A DNA stretch of 64,000 nt from contig NZ_JAMQAW010000006.1 of assembly GCF_023701525.1 (NCBI RefSeq), positions 307,350-371,349 of the forward strand, read 5' to 3'. Every line of letters starts with the position of its first letter. Positions within the stretch are counted from its first letter, which is position 1. The translations under genes were made by a program, and so were the position numbers. This DNA comes from Streptomyces albipurpureus. GTDB taxonomy: Bacteria > Actinomycetota > Actinomycetes > Streptomycetales > Streptomycetaceae. Below are positions 46,398-55,423 of the stretch, one piece after another. Under the pieces are notes generated by a model, which was given only the letters and a program-made list of their open reading frames with translations, was not told the DNA's origin and did not search any database.

Positions 46398-47935
46398 GCA
46401 GGCCACGGTCCGGGGTGCGACGTCCCTCGTCCCGGCGGGAACGGTTGAGGTCGTGGGCGCCCCCGTACGGCTTCCGTGGCCGTTCCGGTTCGCCGCGGGA
46501 TGCCGCGGTGCAGGCTCCGGTGCCACGGGCTTCGACGGAGAACGGCCCGGTGCTCTCGCCCCCGAGCGGGTCCCCACCGGAGGCTTCCCGGCAGGGGTCC
46601 TGCCCCCGATGGGTCTCCGGGGCGGAAACCGCCGGGGCAGCGGCCCCCGTGGCGAAGGAACGGCGCTGGTGGCCACGGCTGCCCCGCTGGGCCGTCAGCC
46701 TCACCTGGAAGGCAGCGGTCTTCATCGTCGGCATGTGCTGTGTCCTGGCCGCGCTGCTGGGCACCCTGGTCCATGCGGCCGTGACCAGCCAGACCGTCGA
46801 GCAGGCCCGGGAGAAGGCGCTGGGCCGGCTGGCGGAGGTGACGGACGCCTACAAGTCGGGGGAGCCGCTGCCCCCGTACGCGAGCGTCGACCCGGCCGAG
46901 CTGCCGGGCTCACTGCGCGCGCTCGCGGTGAGCGGGGAGCGGGGCACGGTGGTGAACACCTACAACGGTCGACCCACCATGTGGGCGGCGGGTCCCGCCG
47001 ATGGCCGGGCACTGGCGGTGCGGGTCGACTACACCCTCAGCGCCCGTACGATCACCGGTCTCGACCGGGCCATCCTCGGCTCATCGGTGCTGGCCATCGG
47101 GGCGACGCTGCTGGTGGGCGCTTTCGCGGTCACCCGGGTCACCCGCAGGTTGCATCTGACGGCCCAGGTGGCGCGGCGGATCAGCGCGGGCGATCTCGAC
47201 GCGCGGATCAATGACCCGCGGACGCGGAATCCCGCCCGCCCCCCGGACGAGGTGGCCACGGTCTCGGTCGCGCTGAACACCATGGCTTCCTCGTTGCAGA
47301 ACAAGCTCCTCAGTGAGCAGCGGTTCACCGCGGATGTGGCCCATGAGCTGCGGACCCCCCTGACCGGTCTCACGGCAGCCGCGGAACTACTGCCCGAAGG
47401 ACGTCCGACGGAGCTGGTACGGGACCGGGTGCGGGCGATGCGTTCGCTGACGGAGGACCTGTTGGAGATCTCCCGGCTGGACGCGGGGAGCGAGACGGTC
47501 GATCTCGACCTCCATGAGCTGGGCCGTCTCGCCGAGCGGGTGGTACGGGCCTCGGGCACCGAGACCGAGGTGCGGGTGGTGCGCGACACCGTGGTGGAGA
47601 CCGATCGGCGCCGGTTGGAGCGGGTGCTCGGCAATCTGATCGCCAACGCGCATCGGCACGGGCGGACACCGGTGGTGGTGACCGTGGAGGGGCTGACGGT
47701 GACCGTCACCGACCGGGGACCGGGATATCCGGCGTATCTGCTGGAGCACGGCCCGGCCCGATTCCGTACCGAGGGTGGCAGCAAGGGGCACGGGCTGGGG
47801 CTGACGATCGCGGTGGGTCAGGCCGCGGTGATCGGGGCCCGGCTGCGGCTCAGCAATGCTCCGGGAGGTGGGGCGAGCGCCAGTCTGACGCTGCCGTCGA
47901 ACCCGGTTCGGACGCCCCGTTCTCCGCTGGCCTGA
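46394..47935 (+). CDS. Orphan sensor histidine kinase
   Basis: 513 residues. A long Pro/Arg-rich cytoplasmic N-terminus (about 1-95) precedes two membrane segments, a short extracellular sensor, HAMP, HisKA box DVAHELRTPLTGLTAAAELL, N-box NLIANAHRHGR and G2 GHGLGLTIAVG. No response regulator is adjacent, so the partner lies elsewhere. It is coupled to the lipoprotein gene and followed by cell-wall genes, which fits an envelope signal. Confidence 0.9.
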   Translation: MSRPRSGVRRPSSRRERLRSWAPPYGFRGRSGSPRDAAVQAPVPRASTENGPVLSPPSGSPPEASRQGSCPRWVSGAETAGAAAPVAKERRWWPRLPRWAVSLTWKAAVFIVGMCCVLAALLGTLVHAAVTSQTVEQAREKALGRLAEVTDAYKSGEPLPPYASVDPAELPGSLRALAVSGERGTVVNTYNGRPTMWAAGPADGRALAVRVDYTLSARTITGLDRAILGSSVLAIGATLLVGAFAVTRVTRRLHLTAQVARRISAGDLDARINDPRTRNPARPPDEVATVSVALNTMASSLQNKLLSEQRFTADVAHELRTPLTGLTAAAELLPEGRPTELVRDRVRAMRSLTEDLLEISRLDAGSETVDLDLHELGRLAERVVRASGTETEVRVVRDTVVETDRRRLERVLGNLIANAHRHGRTPVVVTVEGLTVTVTDRGPGYPAYLLEHGPARFRTEGGSKGHGLGLTIAVGQAAVIGARLRLSNAPGGGASASLTLPSNPVRTPRSPLA

Positions 47936-48010
47936 CCGCCGGTTCGCCCCCCATGACGGCAGATGGGATGCCGCATGCGTGACATAAGGGACATAAGACT
48001 TACCGCTTGC

Positions 48011-48016
48011 TAGGTT
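48011..48016 (+). promoter_or_regulatory. Candidate -10 box for a near-leaderless FtsW/RodA transcript
   Basis: TAGGTT lies 8 bases before the ATG at 48024, and no ribosome-binding site is visible. GGACAT 16 bases upstream is a weak -35. Transcription from here would give a leaderless mRNA. Confidence 0.35.
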
Positions 48017-48023
48017 GCCTGCC

Positions 48024-49409
48024 ATGACCGCCACCACCAGGGCGCCGGCAAGCACTTCTCCCTCCGCGCCCCACCAGCCACGACGGCGGGGCGTCGAACT
48101 CTCCCTCGTGGTCGGCGCCGTCCTCATCTCCGTCTACGGATACACGGCCGTCGGACTGGCGCGGACCCACGCGGTCCCCCATGACGTCCTGCGCTACGGC
48201 GCGGGCCTCGGCCTGCTCGCCCTCGTCGCCCATCTCGCCGTCCGACTGCGCGCGCCCTACGCCGACCCCCTCCTCCTCCCCATCGCCGTGCTCCTCAACG
48301 GTCTCGGTCTGGTCCTGATCTACCGCCTCGACCTGGAGACCCCGGACCACCCCGCCGCACCCGCCCAACTGATCTGGTCGGCACTGGGGATGGCACTGTT
48401 CACCGCGACGGTCCTGCTGCTCCGAGACCACCGCGTCCTCCAGCGATACGCCTATCTTTCGGTCGCCGCCGCCCTCGTCCTGATGACGGTCCCCATCCTG
48501 TTCCCCGCGGTCAACGGCGCCCGGATCTGGATCCGGGTCGGTGGACTCTCCTTCCAGCCGGGCGAGTTCGCCAAGATCCTGCTCGCGGTGTTCTTCGCCG
48601 CCTACCTCGCCGCCAACCACCAGACGCTCGCGGTCACCGGGCGCCGGATCTGGCGGCTCCAACTGCCGACCGGCCGGGTGCTCGGGCCGATCGTCACCAT
48701 CTGGCTGACCAGCGTGGGCGTGCTGATCCTGGAACGCGACCTCGGCACCTCGATGCTCTTCTTCGGACTCTTCGTGATCATGCTCTATGTGGCGACCGGC
48801 CGAACCGGCTGGATCGCGGTGGGGCTGACCCTCGCGGCCGCCGGGGCGTTCGCGGTCGGAATGTTCGAGCCACATGTGCACAGCCGGGTCGAGGACTGGC
48901 TCGACCCGTTCGCCACCATCGAGGCGGGCAGGGGCGCGGGCCAGGTGGCACAGTCGCTGTTCGCCTTCGGCGAGGGCGGTCTCCTGGGCACGGGCCTGGG
49001 CCTTGGGCACTCCACGCTGATCGGCTTCGCGGTGAAATCGGACTTCATCCTGGCGACCGCGGGCGAAGAGCTGGGCCTCGTCGGCCTGACCGGCCTGCTG
49101 CTGCTCTACGGGCTGCTGGTGGCCAGAGGCTTCGGCGCCGGGCTCCAGCTGCGTGATCCCTTCGGCCGACTGCTCGCCATCGGACTGGCGTCCATCGTCG
49201 CCCTCCAGGTCTTTGTGATCACCGGCGGGGTGACGGGCCTGATCCCCCTCACCGGGATGGCGATGCCGTTCCTGGCGCAAGGCGGTTCATCCGTCGTCGC
49301 CAACTGGCTGATCGTGGCCCTGCTGATCCGCGTCAGCGACTCGGCCCGGGCCCCGCTCACCGAACCGGGCGCCGGCGCCCTTCCCCCCACCCCCCGGGAG
49401 ACACGGTGA
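48024..49409 (+). CDS. FtsW/RodA/SpoVE-family lipid II polymerase
   Basis: 461 residues with about ten to twelve membrane segments. Family motifs: NGARIWIRVGGLSFQPGEFAK, LILERDLGTSMLFFGLF, and the C-terminal LIPLTGMAMPFLAQGGSS. SEDS proteins polymerise peptidoglycan glycan strands together with a class B PBP, which is encoded by the next, overlapping gene (GTGA). Confidence 0.95.
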   Translation: MTATTRAPASTSPSAPHQPRRRGVELSLVVGAVLISVYGYTAVGLARTHAVPHDVLRYGAGLGLLALVAHLAVRLRAPYADPLLLPIAVLLNGLGLVLIYRLDLETPDHPAAPAQLIWSALGMALFTATVLLLRDHRVLQRYAYLSVAAALVLMTVPILFPAVNGARIWIRVGGLSFQPGEFAKILLAVFFAAYLAANHQTLAVTGRRIWRLQLPTGRVLGPIVTIWLTSVGVLILERDLGTSMLFFGLFVIMLYVATGRTGWIAVGLTLAAAGAFAVGMFEPHVHSRVEDWLDPFATIEAGRGAGQVAQSLFAFGEGGLLGTGLGLGHSTLIGFAVKSDFILATAGEELGLVGLTGLLLLYGLLVARGFGAGLQLRDPFGRLLAIGLASIVALQVFVITGGVTGLIPLTGMAMPFLAQGGSSVVANWLIVALLIRVSDSARAPLTEPGAGALPPTPRETR

Positions 49410-50863
49410 TCCGCTACATCCGGCGCGCCGCTTGGCTGTGCTGCGCACTGCTCATCGCCCTGCTGGCCAACGCGGCCCGGCTACAGATCGTCGAATCCGA
49501 CGCGCTGGGGAAGAACCCCGCCAACCGCAGACCCGCCATCGCCCGCTACGCCGAGCCGCGGGGCGACATCATGGTCGACGGCCGATCGGTGACCGGCTCC
49601 AAGGACACCGGCCAGCAGTTGCGTTTTGAACGCACCTACCACCGGGGCCCGTTGTACGCGCCGGTGACCGGCTACTCCTCACAGACCTACGGCACCACCC
49701 TGATCGAGGACGCGCAGGACCGCGCGCTCTCGGGGCTGGACCCGCTGTTGAGCGCGTTTCCGCTCTGGCATGACTTCAGCCGTGGGCGACCGCCCGGTGG
49801 GGACGTCATCACCACGATCAACCCGTCGATGCAGCGGGCCGCCTACGACGGGCTCGGCGGGAAGCGGGGCGCGGTCGCCGCGCTCGAACCGTCCACCGGC
49901 AGGGTGCTGGCCCTGGTGAGCAGCCCCTCCTATGACCCAGGCGTCCTCTCCGGCACCGGGCCCGCCGTCACCTCCGCCTGGGCCCGGCTCCACGGCGCCA
50001 GCACCCAGCCGATGGTGAACCGGGCCATCCACCAGACCTATCCCCCCGGGAGCGCCTTCAAGATGGTGACGGCGGCAGCGGCGCTGGACGCGGGGGTGGT
50101 CACCGATGTGGACGCGCCGACGGACACCCCCGACCCCTACCTCCTACCCGGCACCCGCACCCTTCTCCCCAACGCGGCTCCGGGCTGCGGCAACGCCTCA
50201 CTCGCGTACGCCATCCAGTGGTCGTGCAACACCGTGATGGCGAACATCGCGGCGAAGGTGGGACTGCCCGGCATGCTGAGCACGGTGGGTGCCTTCGGCT
50301 TCAACGACCGTGATCTACGGATTCCCTCCCTGGTGACCCCGTCGAACTTCGACACCCGGATGAGTGTGGACCAGTTGGCGCTGTCGTCGATCGGGCAGTT
50401 CAACACCACCGCCACCCCACTCCAGATGGCGATGGTGTCCGCGGCGATCGCCCACAACGGGGAGTTGATGCGCCCCTATCTGGTGGACCGGGTCATCGCC
50501 CGCGGCACCCGGTCCATCTCCCGTACCCATCCCAGCCTCTACCAACGGGCGATGAAGCCGTCCACAGCACGGCGACTGCAACAGTTGATGGTGCAGGTCG
50601 TCGAGGACGGCACCGGCTCCAACGCGGCCATCGACGGTGCGAGGGTGGGCGGCAAGACGGGGACGGCCCAGCACGGCTTGGACAACTCCGGCACCCCGTA
50701 CGCCTGGTTCATCTCCTGGGCCCAGGCGGACGACGCCTTCCAGCCCGCGGTGGCGGTGGCCGTGGTGGTCGAGGACGCGGCGGCCAACCGCGGCCAGATC
50801 AGCGGCGGCGGCAACGCGGCCCCCATCGCCCGGGCGGTGATGGAGGCGGCACTACGCCACTGA
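49406..50863 (+). CDS. Class B penicillin-binding protein
   Basis: 485 residues beginning with a membrane anchor (AAWLCCALLIALLANAARLQI). The transpeptidase domain has the active-site Ser in PPGSAFKM, the SxN motif SCN in IQWSCNTVM, and KTG in GGKTGTAQ. It crosslinks peptidoglycan and pairs with the SEDS protein encoded just upstream, with which it is translationally coupled. Confidence 0.95.
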   Translation: MIRYIRRAAWLCCALLIALLANAARLQIVESDALGKNPANRRPAIARYAEPRGDIMVDGRSVTGSKDTGQQLRFERTYHRGPLYAPVTGYSSQTYGTTLIEDAQDRALSGLDPLLSAFPLWHDFSRGRPPGGDVITTINPSMQRAAYDGLGGKRGAVAALEPSTGRVLALVSSPSYDPGVLSGTGPAVTSAWARLHGASTQPMVNRAIHQTYPPGSAFKMVTAAAALDAGVVTDVDAPTDTPDPYLLPGTRTLLPNAAPGCGNASLAYAIQWSCNTVMANIAAKVGLPGMLSTVGAFGFNDRDLRIPSLVTPSNFDTRMSVDQLALSSIGQFNTTATPLQMAMVSAAIAHNGELMRPYLVDRVIARGTRSISRTHPSLYQRAMKPSTARRLQQLMVQVVEDGTGSNAAIDGARVGGKTGTAQHGLDNSGTPYAWFISWAQADDAFQPAVAVAVVVEDAAANRGQISGGGNAAPIARAVMEAALRH

Positions 50864-50889
50864 TCCGGGGCGTGGCCGCCGGATCAGTG
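50858..50889. terminator. Terminator after the PBP gene
   Basis: A perfect 11-bp stem (CACTGATCCGG with its complement) with a 10-nt loop overlaps the stop codon and ends just short of the convergent Uma2-like remnant. Confidence 0.8.
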
Positions 50890-50890
50890 G

Positions 50891-51151
50891 CTAGTCCGCG
50901 GAGGGCCGACCGCGCCGCTGCCCCACCGAGGTGAGATCCACATCGAGGGGGAACGGGCGGTCGATCCGCAGTTGCTTGTGGTGAATGCCGGTGATCCCGC
51001 AGGCGCGGGTGGCACGGTCGAGCTCATAGACATGGACGACGGGCAGGCCGTCGTTCCTCTCCACCCGCCAGAAGTGGGGGATGCCTGCCCTCGCGTACGA
51101 GTGAGCGACGCTCCGTCCTTGACCGCGGGGGACCTCAGTGGGGACTCGGAC
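50891..51151 (-). pseudogene. C-terminal remnant of a Uma2-type (DUF820) endonuclease gene
   Basis: The minus-strand frame directly after the ADP-ribosylglycohydrolase stop reads through HSYARAGIPHFWRVERNDG, VVHVYELDRA and RPFPLDVDLTSV to a TAG. This matches the last third of Uma2 proteins (YAxAGIPxYWxVD). The N-terminal part with the catalytic acids is missing and no start codon with a ribosome-binding site was found, so it is probably a truncated relic. Confidence 0.65.
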
Positions 51152-52057
51152 TCACCTTCCGGGAAGGGCCTCCCGTCGCGCCAGCCAGGAGGCCGGCACT
51201 CCCCCGGTCCCCGTGTGCGCGGCGACGATCCCGCCCGTGATCGCACAGGTCGTATCCACATCGCCGAACCCCTCGGCCGTCGACCAGAGGGCGCCCTCCA
51301 GGTCGTCCGGATGCCGGGCGGCGGTCCATACCGCGAACGGGACCGTGTCATCGGCCCGGATGCGCTGGCCGCTGCCGAGAATGTCCGCGGCCTTCCAGGG
51401 CTCGGTCTCCGCGGGGAGCTCGGCCGCCCGAAGCAGACCGTCGCGGACGGTGCTCTGGGGGGTCTGGTCGGCCACCGCCCGCACCGTGAGCTCTCCACGG
51501 ACCGACAGGGCCGAGGCGATCGCCACCGCCACCGCTCCGGCGACGCCCTCCGGATGGGCGTGGGTCACCCGCGCCGAGAGCTCGGCCTGTCGGGCGGCCT
51601 CCGCCAGATCGGCGGCGAACCACGCGCCCAGCGGTGCCACCCGCATGGCGGCGCCATTGCCCAGGCTGCCACCGTCGAAGAGCAGCGGTGCCTGGACGCG
51701 CCACTCCTCGGGGGTCTCCAGGAGCAGCGGCAGCAGATCGTGCATCCCGCTGCCGTAGCCACGGCCCGGGTCGGCGTCGAAGGTCAGCGCGAAGCAGGCG
51801 GCGAGCCGCTCCTGGTCGATGGTGCCGAACCGCTCCAGGACCTGGTGGATCGCCAACGCCATCGCGGTGTCATCGGTCCAGTGCCACTCGGGCTCCTGCG
51901 GGGCGCGGCGGGCCCGGATATCGGCGAACGCCTGCTCGCGGTCGCGGAAGAGGGGAAACCAGCGCTCCCCGAATGCGTCGCCGAGGGCAAGCCCCTCCAA
52001 GCTGCGGCGGGAGGCTTCACGATCTTCACCATGGGCTTGGTTCTCAGTCACCGACAT
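51152..52057 (-). CDS. ADP-ribosylglycohydrolase family protein
   Basis: 301 residues. Magnesium-binding motifs WTDDTAMALA (about residue 60) and DVDTTCAITGGIVAAHTG (near the end) are intact, as is LGDAFGERW at the N-terminus. The family removes ADP-ribose from proteins or small molecules. The frame is open upstream, but the ATG at 52057 or 52066 gives the expected family start. An Uma2-like remnant follows its stop. Confidence 0.9.
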   Translation of the reverse strand: MSVTENQAHGEDREASRRSLEGLALGDAFGERWFPLFRDREQAFADIRARRAPQEPEWHWTDDTAMALAIHQVLERFGTIDQERLAACFALTFDADPGRGYGSGMHDLLPLLLETPEEWRVQAPLLFDGGSLGNGAAMRVAPLGAWFAADLAEAARQAELSARVTHAHPEGVAGAVAVAIASALSVRGELTVRAVADQTPQSTVRDGLLRAAELPAETEPWKAADILGSGQRIRADDTVPFAVWTAARHPDDLEGALWSTAEGFGDVDTTCAITGGIVAAHTGTGGVPASWLARREALPGR

Positions 52058-52312
52058 GCCCACCATCGTCCCGTAACGAGCCCCGGGCGTACATCCGTTA
52101 TCGACTCCGGACAGAGCCCACTCCACCGTTCCAGCGAGCGATCTCGTGCCAGCCGCTCTGCGACCGCGGCCACGGCCGGGGACGACGGCCCGACCCCCGG
52201 CGGAGTGCTTCAAGGCCCCGGCCGCGGGATCCGGCAACGCTCCGGGCCTGCTTGCATGAGAGCCTTCTCCGCTAAGGCCCACACACCAACCGGTGCGGTT
52301 ACGCTGCGAGAC

Positions 52313-53041
52313 ATGACCACTCCCGTGCCGGCGACCCGTGGATACCGGCGGCTGAGCGTTGAGGAACGACGCGGTCAACTGCTGTCGGCCTCACTGCGGC
52401 TCTTCGCCCATCGGGCGCCGGACGAGGTATCACTCGACGATGTGGCGGCGGCGGCCGGTGTCTCCCGGCCCCTGGTCTACCGCTACTTCCCGGGTGGCAA
52501 GCCGCAGTTGTACGAGACCGCCCTCCGTTCGGCGGCGGAGGTGCTGCAGCGGTGCTTCACCGAACCGCAGTCCGGGCCTCCCACGGAACGACTGGCTCGG
52601 GTCCTTGACAGCTATCTGGTCTTCGTCGATCAGAATGACGCGGGATTCAGTGCGCTCCTGCGGGGTGGCAGTGTGGTGGAGACCTCCCGTACGGACACCA
52701 TCGTGGATGGTGTGCGCAGGGCGGCGGCCGAGCAGATCCTGTCGCATCTGGGCGCGGATCGCCCCGGGCCCCGACTGCGGATGCTGGTACGCACCTGGAT
52801 CGCGGTGGTGGAGGCCTCATCGCTGATCTGGCTGGATGAGGGGAAGCAGCCCCCGGCCCATGAGCTGCGGGCCTGGCTGGTGGACCATCTGATCGCGCTG
52901 CTGGCGGTGTCGGCGGCAACCGACGAGGACGTCGCCGGGGCGATCGGGGGCCTGATGGTGCTGGAGCGCCCGCACAGCCCGGTGGGCAGACTGGCGCGCG
53001 GGATGCTGCCGGTGGTCTCGGGCGCCTCCCGGCTCCTCTAG
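52313..53041 (+). CDS. TetR-family regulator
   Basis: 242 residues. The helix-turn-helix is at about 25-65 (EVSLDDVAAAAGVSRPLVYRYFPGG). The C-terminal ligand domain has the WIAVVEASSLIWLDEG helix seen in common Streptomyces TetR proteins. The long frame upstream belongs to the opposite strand's gene. No ribosome-binding site is evident and TTACGCT 7 bases upstream may be a -10, suggesting a leaderless mRNA. Confidence 0.92.
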   Translation: MTTPVPATRGYRRLSVEERRGQLLSASLRLFAHRAPDEVSLDDVAAAAGVSRPLVYRYFPGGKPQLYETALRSAAEVLQRCFTEPQSGPPTERLARVLDSYLVFVDQNDAGFSALLRGGSVVETSRTDTIVDGVRRAAAEQILSHLGADRPGPRLRMLVRTWIAVVEASSLIWLDEGKQPPAHELRAWLVDHLIALLAVSAATDEDVAGAIGGLMVLERPHSPVGRLARGMLPVVSGASRLL

Positions 53042-53050
53042 CCCACGCCC

Positions 53051-53779
53051 TCAGTCGTCCAACTCCTCCCGGTCGTCTTCGATCCAGTACCCGGGAAGTC
53101 GATCGCGCAGCCGATCAAGGGCCTGACTCGAACGAGCACGGGCGTGCAGGACGGCCCGACCGTCCTCACGCACCAGCACATCCTCGCCGACGTACCAGCG
53201 GCTGTCCTCGATGAGCGGAAACGGCAGCCGGGTGAAATCCGCCTCCAGCGCCTCCAGATGTCCGTCCTCGACCTCGTCCATGAAGTCGCTGAGCCCATCG
53301 GGGAGTTGCAACGACTCCGAGAGCACGATCTCCACCATGGACAGCGAGAGTCGATCGAGCCAGGGCTCCCACTTCTCGCTCTCCTTGTCGGCGAGATCGA
53401 CCCGGACGAAGACGGCGGGGTCGATCTGATCGAGATCCGCCAGCAGTACGCCCCACAGGGCGACGCCCTGGTTCTCCTCGTGGAAGACAAGGGCTTCGCC
53501 GTCGGTGTCGATGAACAGCTGAGCGGGGGTGAGGAGCCGATTGTGGTTGCGGATGAGGTCATCGCGCCGCCCCAGCAGCATCTGGGCCTCCCGCAACGCC
53601 CCTGGCAGCCGAACCCCGAGCCGGCTCTCGGCCGCGTCCAGCTCCTCCTGGCCGCAACCGTCGTCATCGGCGAGCGGGCTGACCCAGTGCCGTGCGTAGT
53701 CCTTGACGAGCTCCCATGCGGCGGCACGGTCGGGCAGTCCTGCACGAAGGCGCGCAGCGAGATCGAACTCCTGGGTCAT
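53051..53779 (-). CDS. SMI1/KNR4 (SUKH) family protein
   Basis: 242 residues. CGQEELDAAESRLGVRLPGALREAQMLLGRRDDL is the SUKH opening, followed by LTPAQLFIDTDGEALVFHEENQGVALWGV, also typical. SUKH proteins often serve as immunity proteins to contact-dependent or nuclease toxins. No toxin gene is adjacent, so its role here is unknown. It converges on the TetR gene with 9 bases between. Confidence 0.85.
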   Translation of the reverse strand: MTQEFDLAARLRAGLPDRAAAWELVKDYARHWVSPLADDDGCGQEELDAAESRLGVRLPGALREAQMLLGRRDDLIRNHNRLLTPAQLFIDTDGEALVFHEENQGVALWGVLLADLDQIDPAVFVRVDLADKESEKWEPWLDRLSLSMVEIVLSESLQLPDGLSDFMDEVEDGHLEALEADFTRLPFPLIEDSRWYVGEDVLVREDGRAVLHARARSSQALDRLRDRLPGYWIEDDREELDD

Positions 53780-54144
53780 AGCTCCAGAGCATAGGCGGGG
53801 CTATGAGCCGACTTCAGGTCGGATTCCTGACGGGCAGGCGCGGCGGTGCGTGCAGAGCCCGCCGTTCCCACCGGGTGGAGGTGTCCGCCCAGGGCTCTCC
53901 CGCCGACATGAGTCGGAATGAGTCGGAATGAGTCGGACCCCGCGACGGTCGGGTTCCTCGGCGATCGTCCAAACCTCCCCCACTCCCACCGCCTTGCCGC
54001 GTCAGCCACTCGCCACGGTCACGATGCCCCGGGTGATGTGCGGCTGCGGTCACCTCTGCGCTGGGAGTGACGCACGTAAGCTACTGCTCTCGCAGAATCA
54101 GGATCGGGCTGACCGCCCGCGGATTTCCATGGTGGTGTCATGAG
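53780..54144. other. Intergenic region with 10-bp repeats
   Basis: No gene is supported; the open frame before 54145 lacks a start site. The only structure seen is the repeat at 53908-53937. Confidence 0.45.
53908..53937. repeat. 10-bp tandem repeat, three copies
   Basis: ATGAGTCGGA occurs three times in tandem without mismatch, about one helical turn each. Confidence 0.9.
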
Positions 54145-54429
54145 GTGAAGGCAGAAGAAACCCTCTTTGTCGGGGGCCCCCTTGATGGGCAGGTACTGCC
54201 GGTGCTGGTCGGGCACACGGGGCATCCGCCGAAGTGGTACGAGATCCCCGTACCGGGCGACGACGGGACCATCGCCGTCGTCCACGCCTACCGTCGGGTG
54301 CCCTCCGGGTACACCAAGAGGTTGGGGCTCCAGCGCGGCTGGAGGTATGAGTACGCCCCCGACGGCAAGGAGCGGCGGGAACTGAAATGGCCCTGGTCAA
54401 AACCCCAGAGGCGAGCCGACACGCCGTAG
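54145..54429 (+). CDS. Small hypothetical protein
   Basis: 94 residues from a GTG (the frame opens further upstream at 54067). It starts [19 protein letters not shown] and has [11 protein letters not shown] and [18 protein letters not shown], a pattern seen in small Streptomyces proteins of unknown role. No membrane segment or signal. Confidence 0.6.
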   Translation: MKAEETLFVGGPLDGQVLPVLVGHTGHPPKWYEIPVPGDDGTIAVVHAYRRVPSGYTKRLGLQRGWRYEYAPDGKERRELKWPWSKPQRRADTP

Positions 54430-54556
54430 TCGGCGCGACTCCCCCGGCAGGAGTGACCCCGTTGCGCCGATCCGGTCACCCGGGAGGCGGGGGCGGGCCA
54501 CGGGACACAGCATCCGCTCAGGGTGGATGGACCACTCCTTGACCGGAGGTGATGGT

Positions 54557-55423
54557 GTGTCAGGCAGATTGCTGGGTGCGTTGTGCATGGCGGTGGTCGT
54601 GGGAGCCGTACCGGTGGCGGGGCCTTTGACCACTCACGGTCAGCCGGAGGTCTGGCCCGCGGCCGCCACTCGGGCCGCCGAACCGGCGCCAGCGCCCAGC
54701 GAGAGCGAGCCAGCCGCCCGGCGCACCCCGGCCGACGACGAGCCCACGCCCCCGGAGGGAGCCGCTGGGGCCGCGCCGCTCACCGTCGCCTCCGCGCTCA
54801 GCCGGCTGGGGGGCCTCTATCGCACGGCTGAAGCGGCCGAAGCCGACTACCGCACAGCCAGGCGGCAGCTCATCGCGCAACGCACCGCGACCATCCGGGT
54901 CGGACAGCGGCTCAGTGCCGCGCGCGACGCTCTGGCGGACAGCCGGGGCGAGGTGGGACGGATCGCGCGGGAGCAGTATCAAGGACGGTCCGAGCTCGGT
55001 GAGCTGTCGCGATACCTCCGGGTCTTCCTCAGCCGGGACCCCCAGCGTGCCGTCGACGCGACCCATCTCTGGGAGCGCGTCGCGGCCGATCGGCTGGCGA
55101 CCATGGCCCGGCTCACATCGGACACCCGACGCGCTGCCGCGCTGGCCACCGCGTCCCGCAAGGCGTACGAGCGGGAGTTGGTGCTCGCCGCACGGCAGAA
55201 GAAGGCCCGGGAGACGGCCGCCGCCCGGCTGAAGGCGATCGAGGAGCTGCTCGCCTCGCTGTCGCCCACCCAGCTCGCCTCGCTCACCGCCCTGGAGGAA
55301 GGAAGGCTCCTCCTGGGCGCGAAGCCGCCGCGGCCTCCCGAGGAGGCCGCGGCGGATGAGTCCGCTGAGACTGACTACCCGGCCGACCCGGCGGCTGCCG
55401 CGGCCCCGACCTCAGCGAGATAG
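54557..55423 (+). CDS. Secreted coiled-coil protein
   Basis: 288 residues from a GTG with GGAGG at 7 bases. A signal peptide (LLGALCMAVVVGAVPVAG) precedes an Ala/Pro/Glu-rich linker and a long helical coiled coil (about 85-250). It resembles the N-terminal coiled-coil half of NlpC/P60 cell-wall hydrolases, but no catalytic domain follows. The last 49 bases overlap the convergent flavoprotein gene, and a 14-bp perfect hairpin is embedded in its end. Confidence 0.75.
   Translation: MSGRLLGALCMAVVVGAVPVAGPLTTHGQPEVWPAAATRAAEPAPAPSESEPAARRTPADDEPTPPEGAAGAAPLTVASALSRLGGLYRTAEAAEADYRTARRQLIAQRTATIRVGQRLSAARDALADSRGEVGRIAREQYQGRSELGELSRYLRVFLSRDPQRAVDATHLWERVAADRLATMARLTSDTRRAAALATASRKAYERELVLAARQKKARETAAARLKAIEELLASLSPTQLASLTALEEGRLLLGAKPPRPPEEAAADESAETDYPADPAAAAAPTSAR
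55325..55355. terminator. Perfect hairpin embedded in the coding sequence
   Basis: A 14-bp perfect stem (CCGCCGCGGCCTCC with its complement) and a 3-nt loop lie within the last 33 codons of the coiled-coil gene and 20 bases beyond the stop of the convergent flavoprotein gene, whose terminator it could be. Confidence 0.6.

Noticed and set aside
50972..52312. Long plus-strand frame upstream of the TetR gene
   Set aside because: It is antisense to the ADP-ribosylglycohydrolase gene; the TetR fold starts only at 52313.
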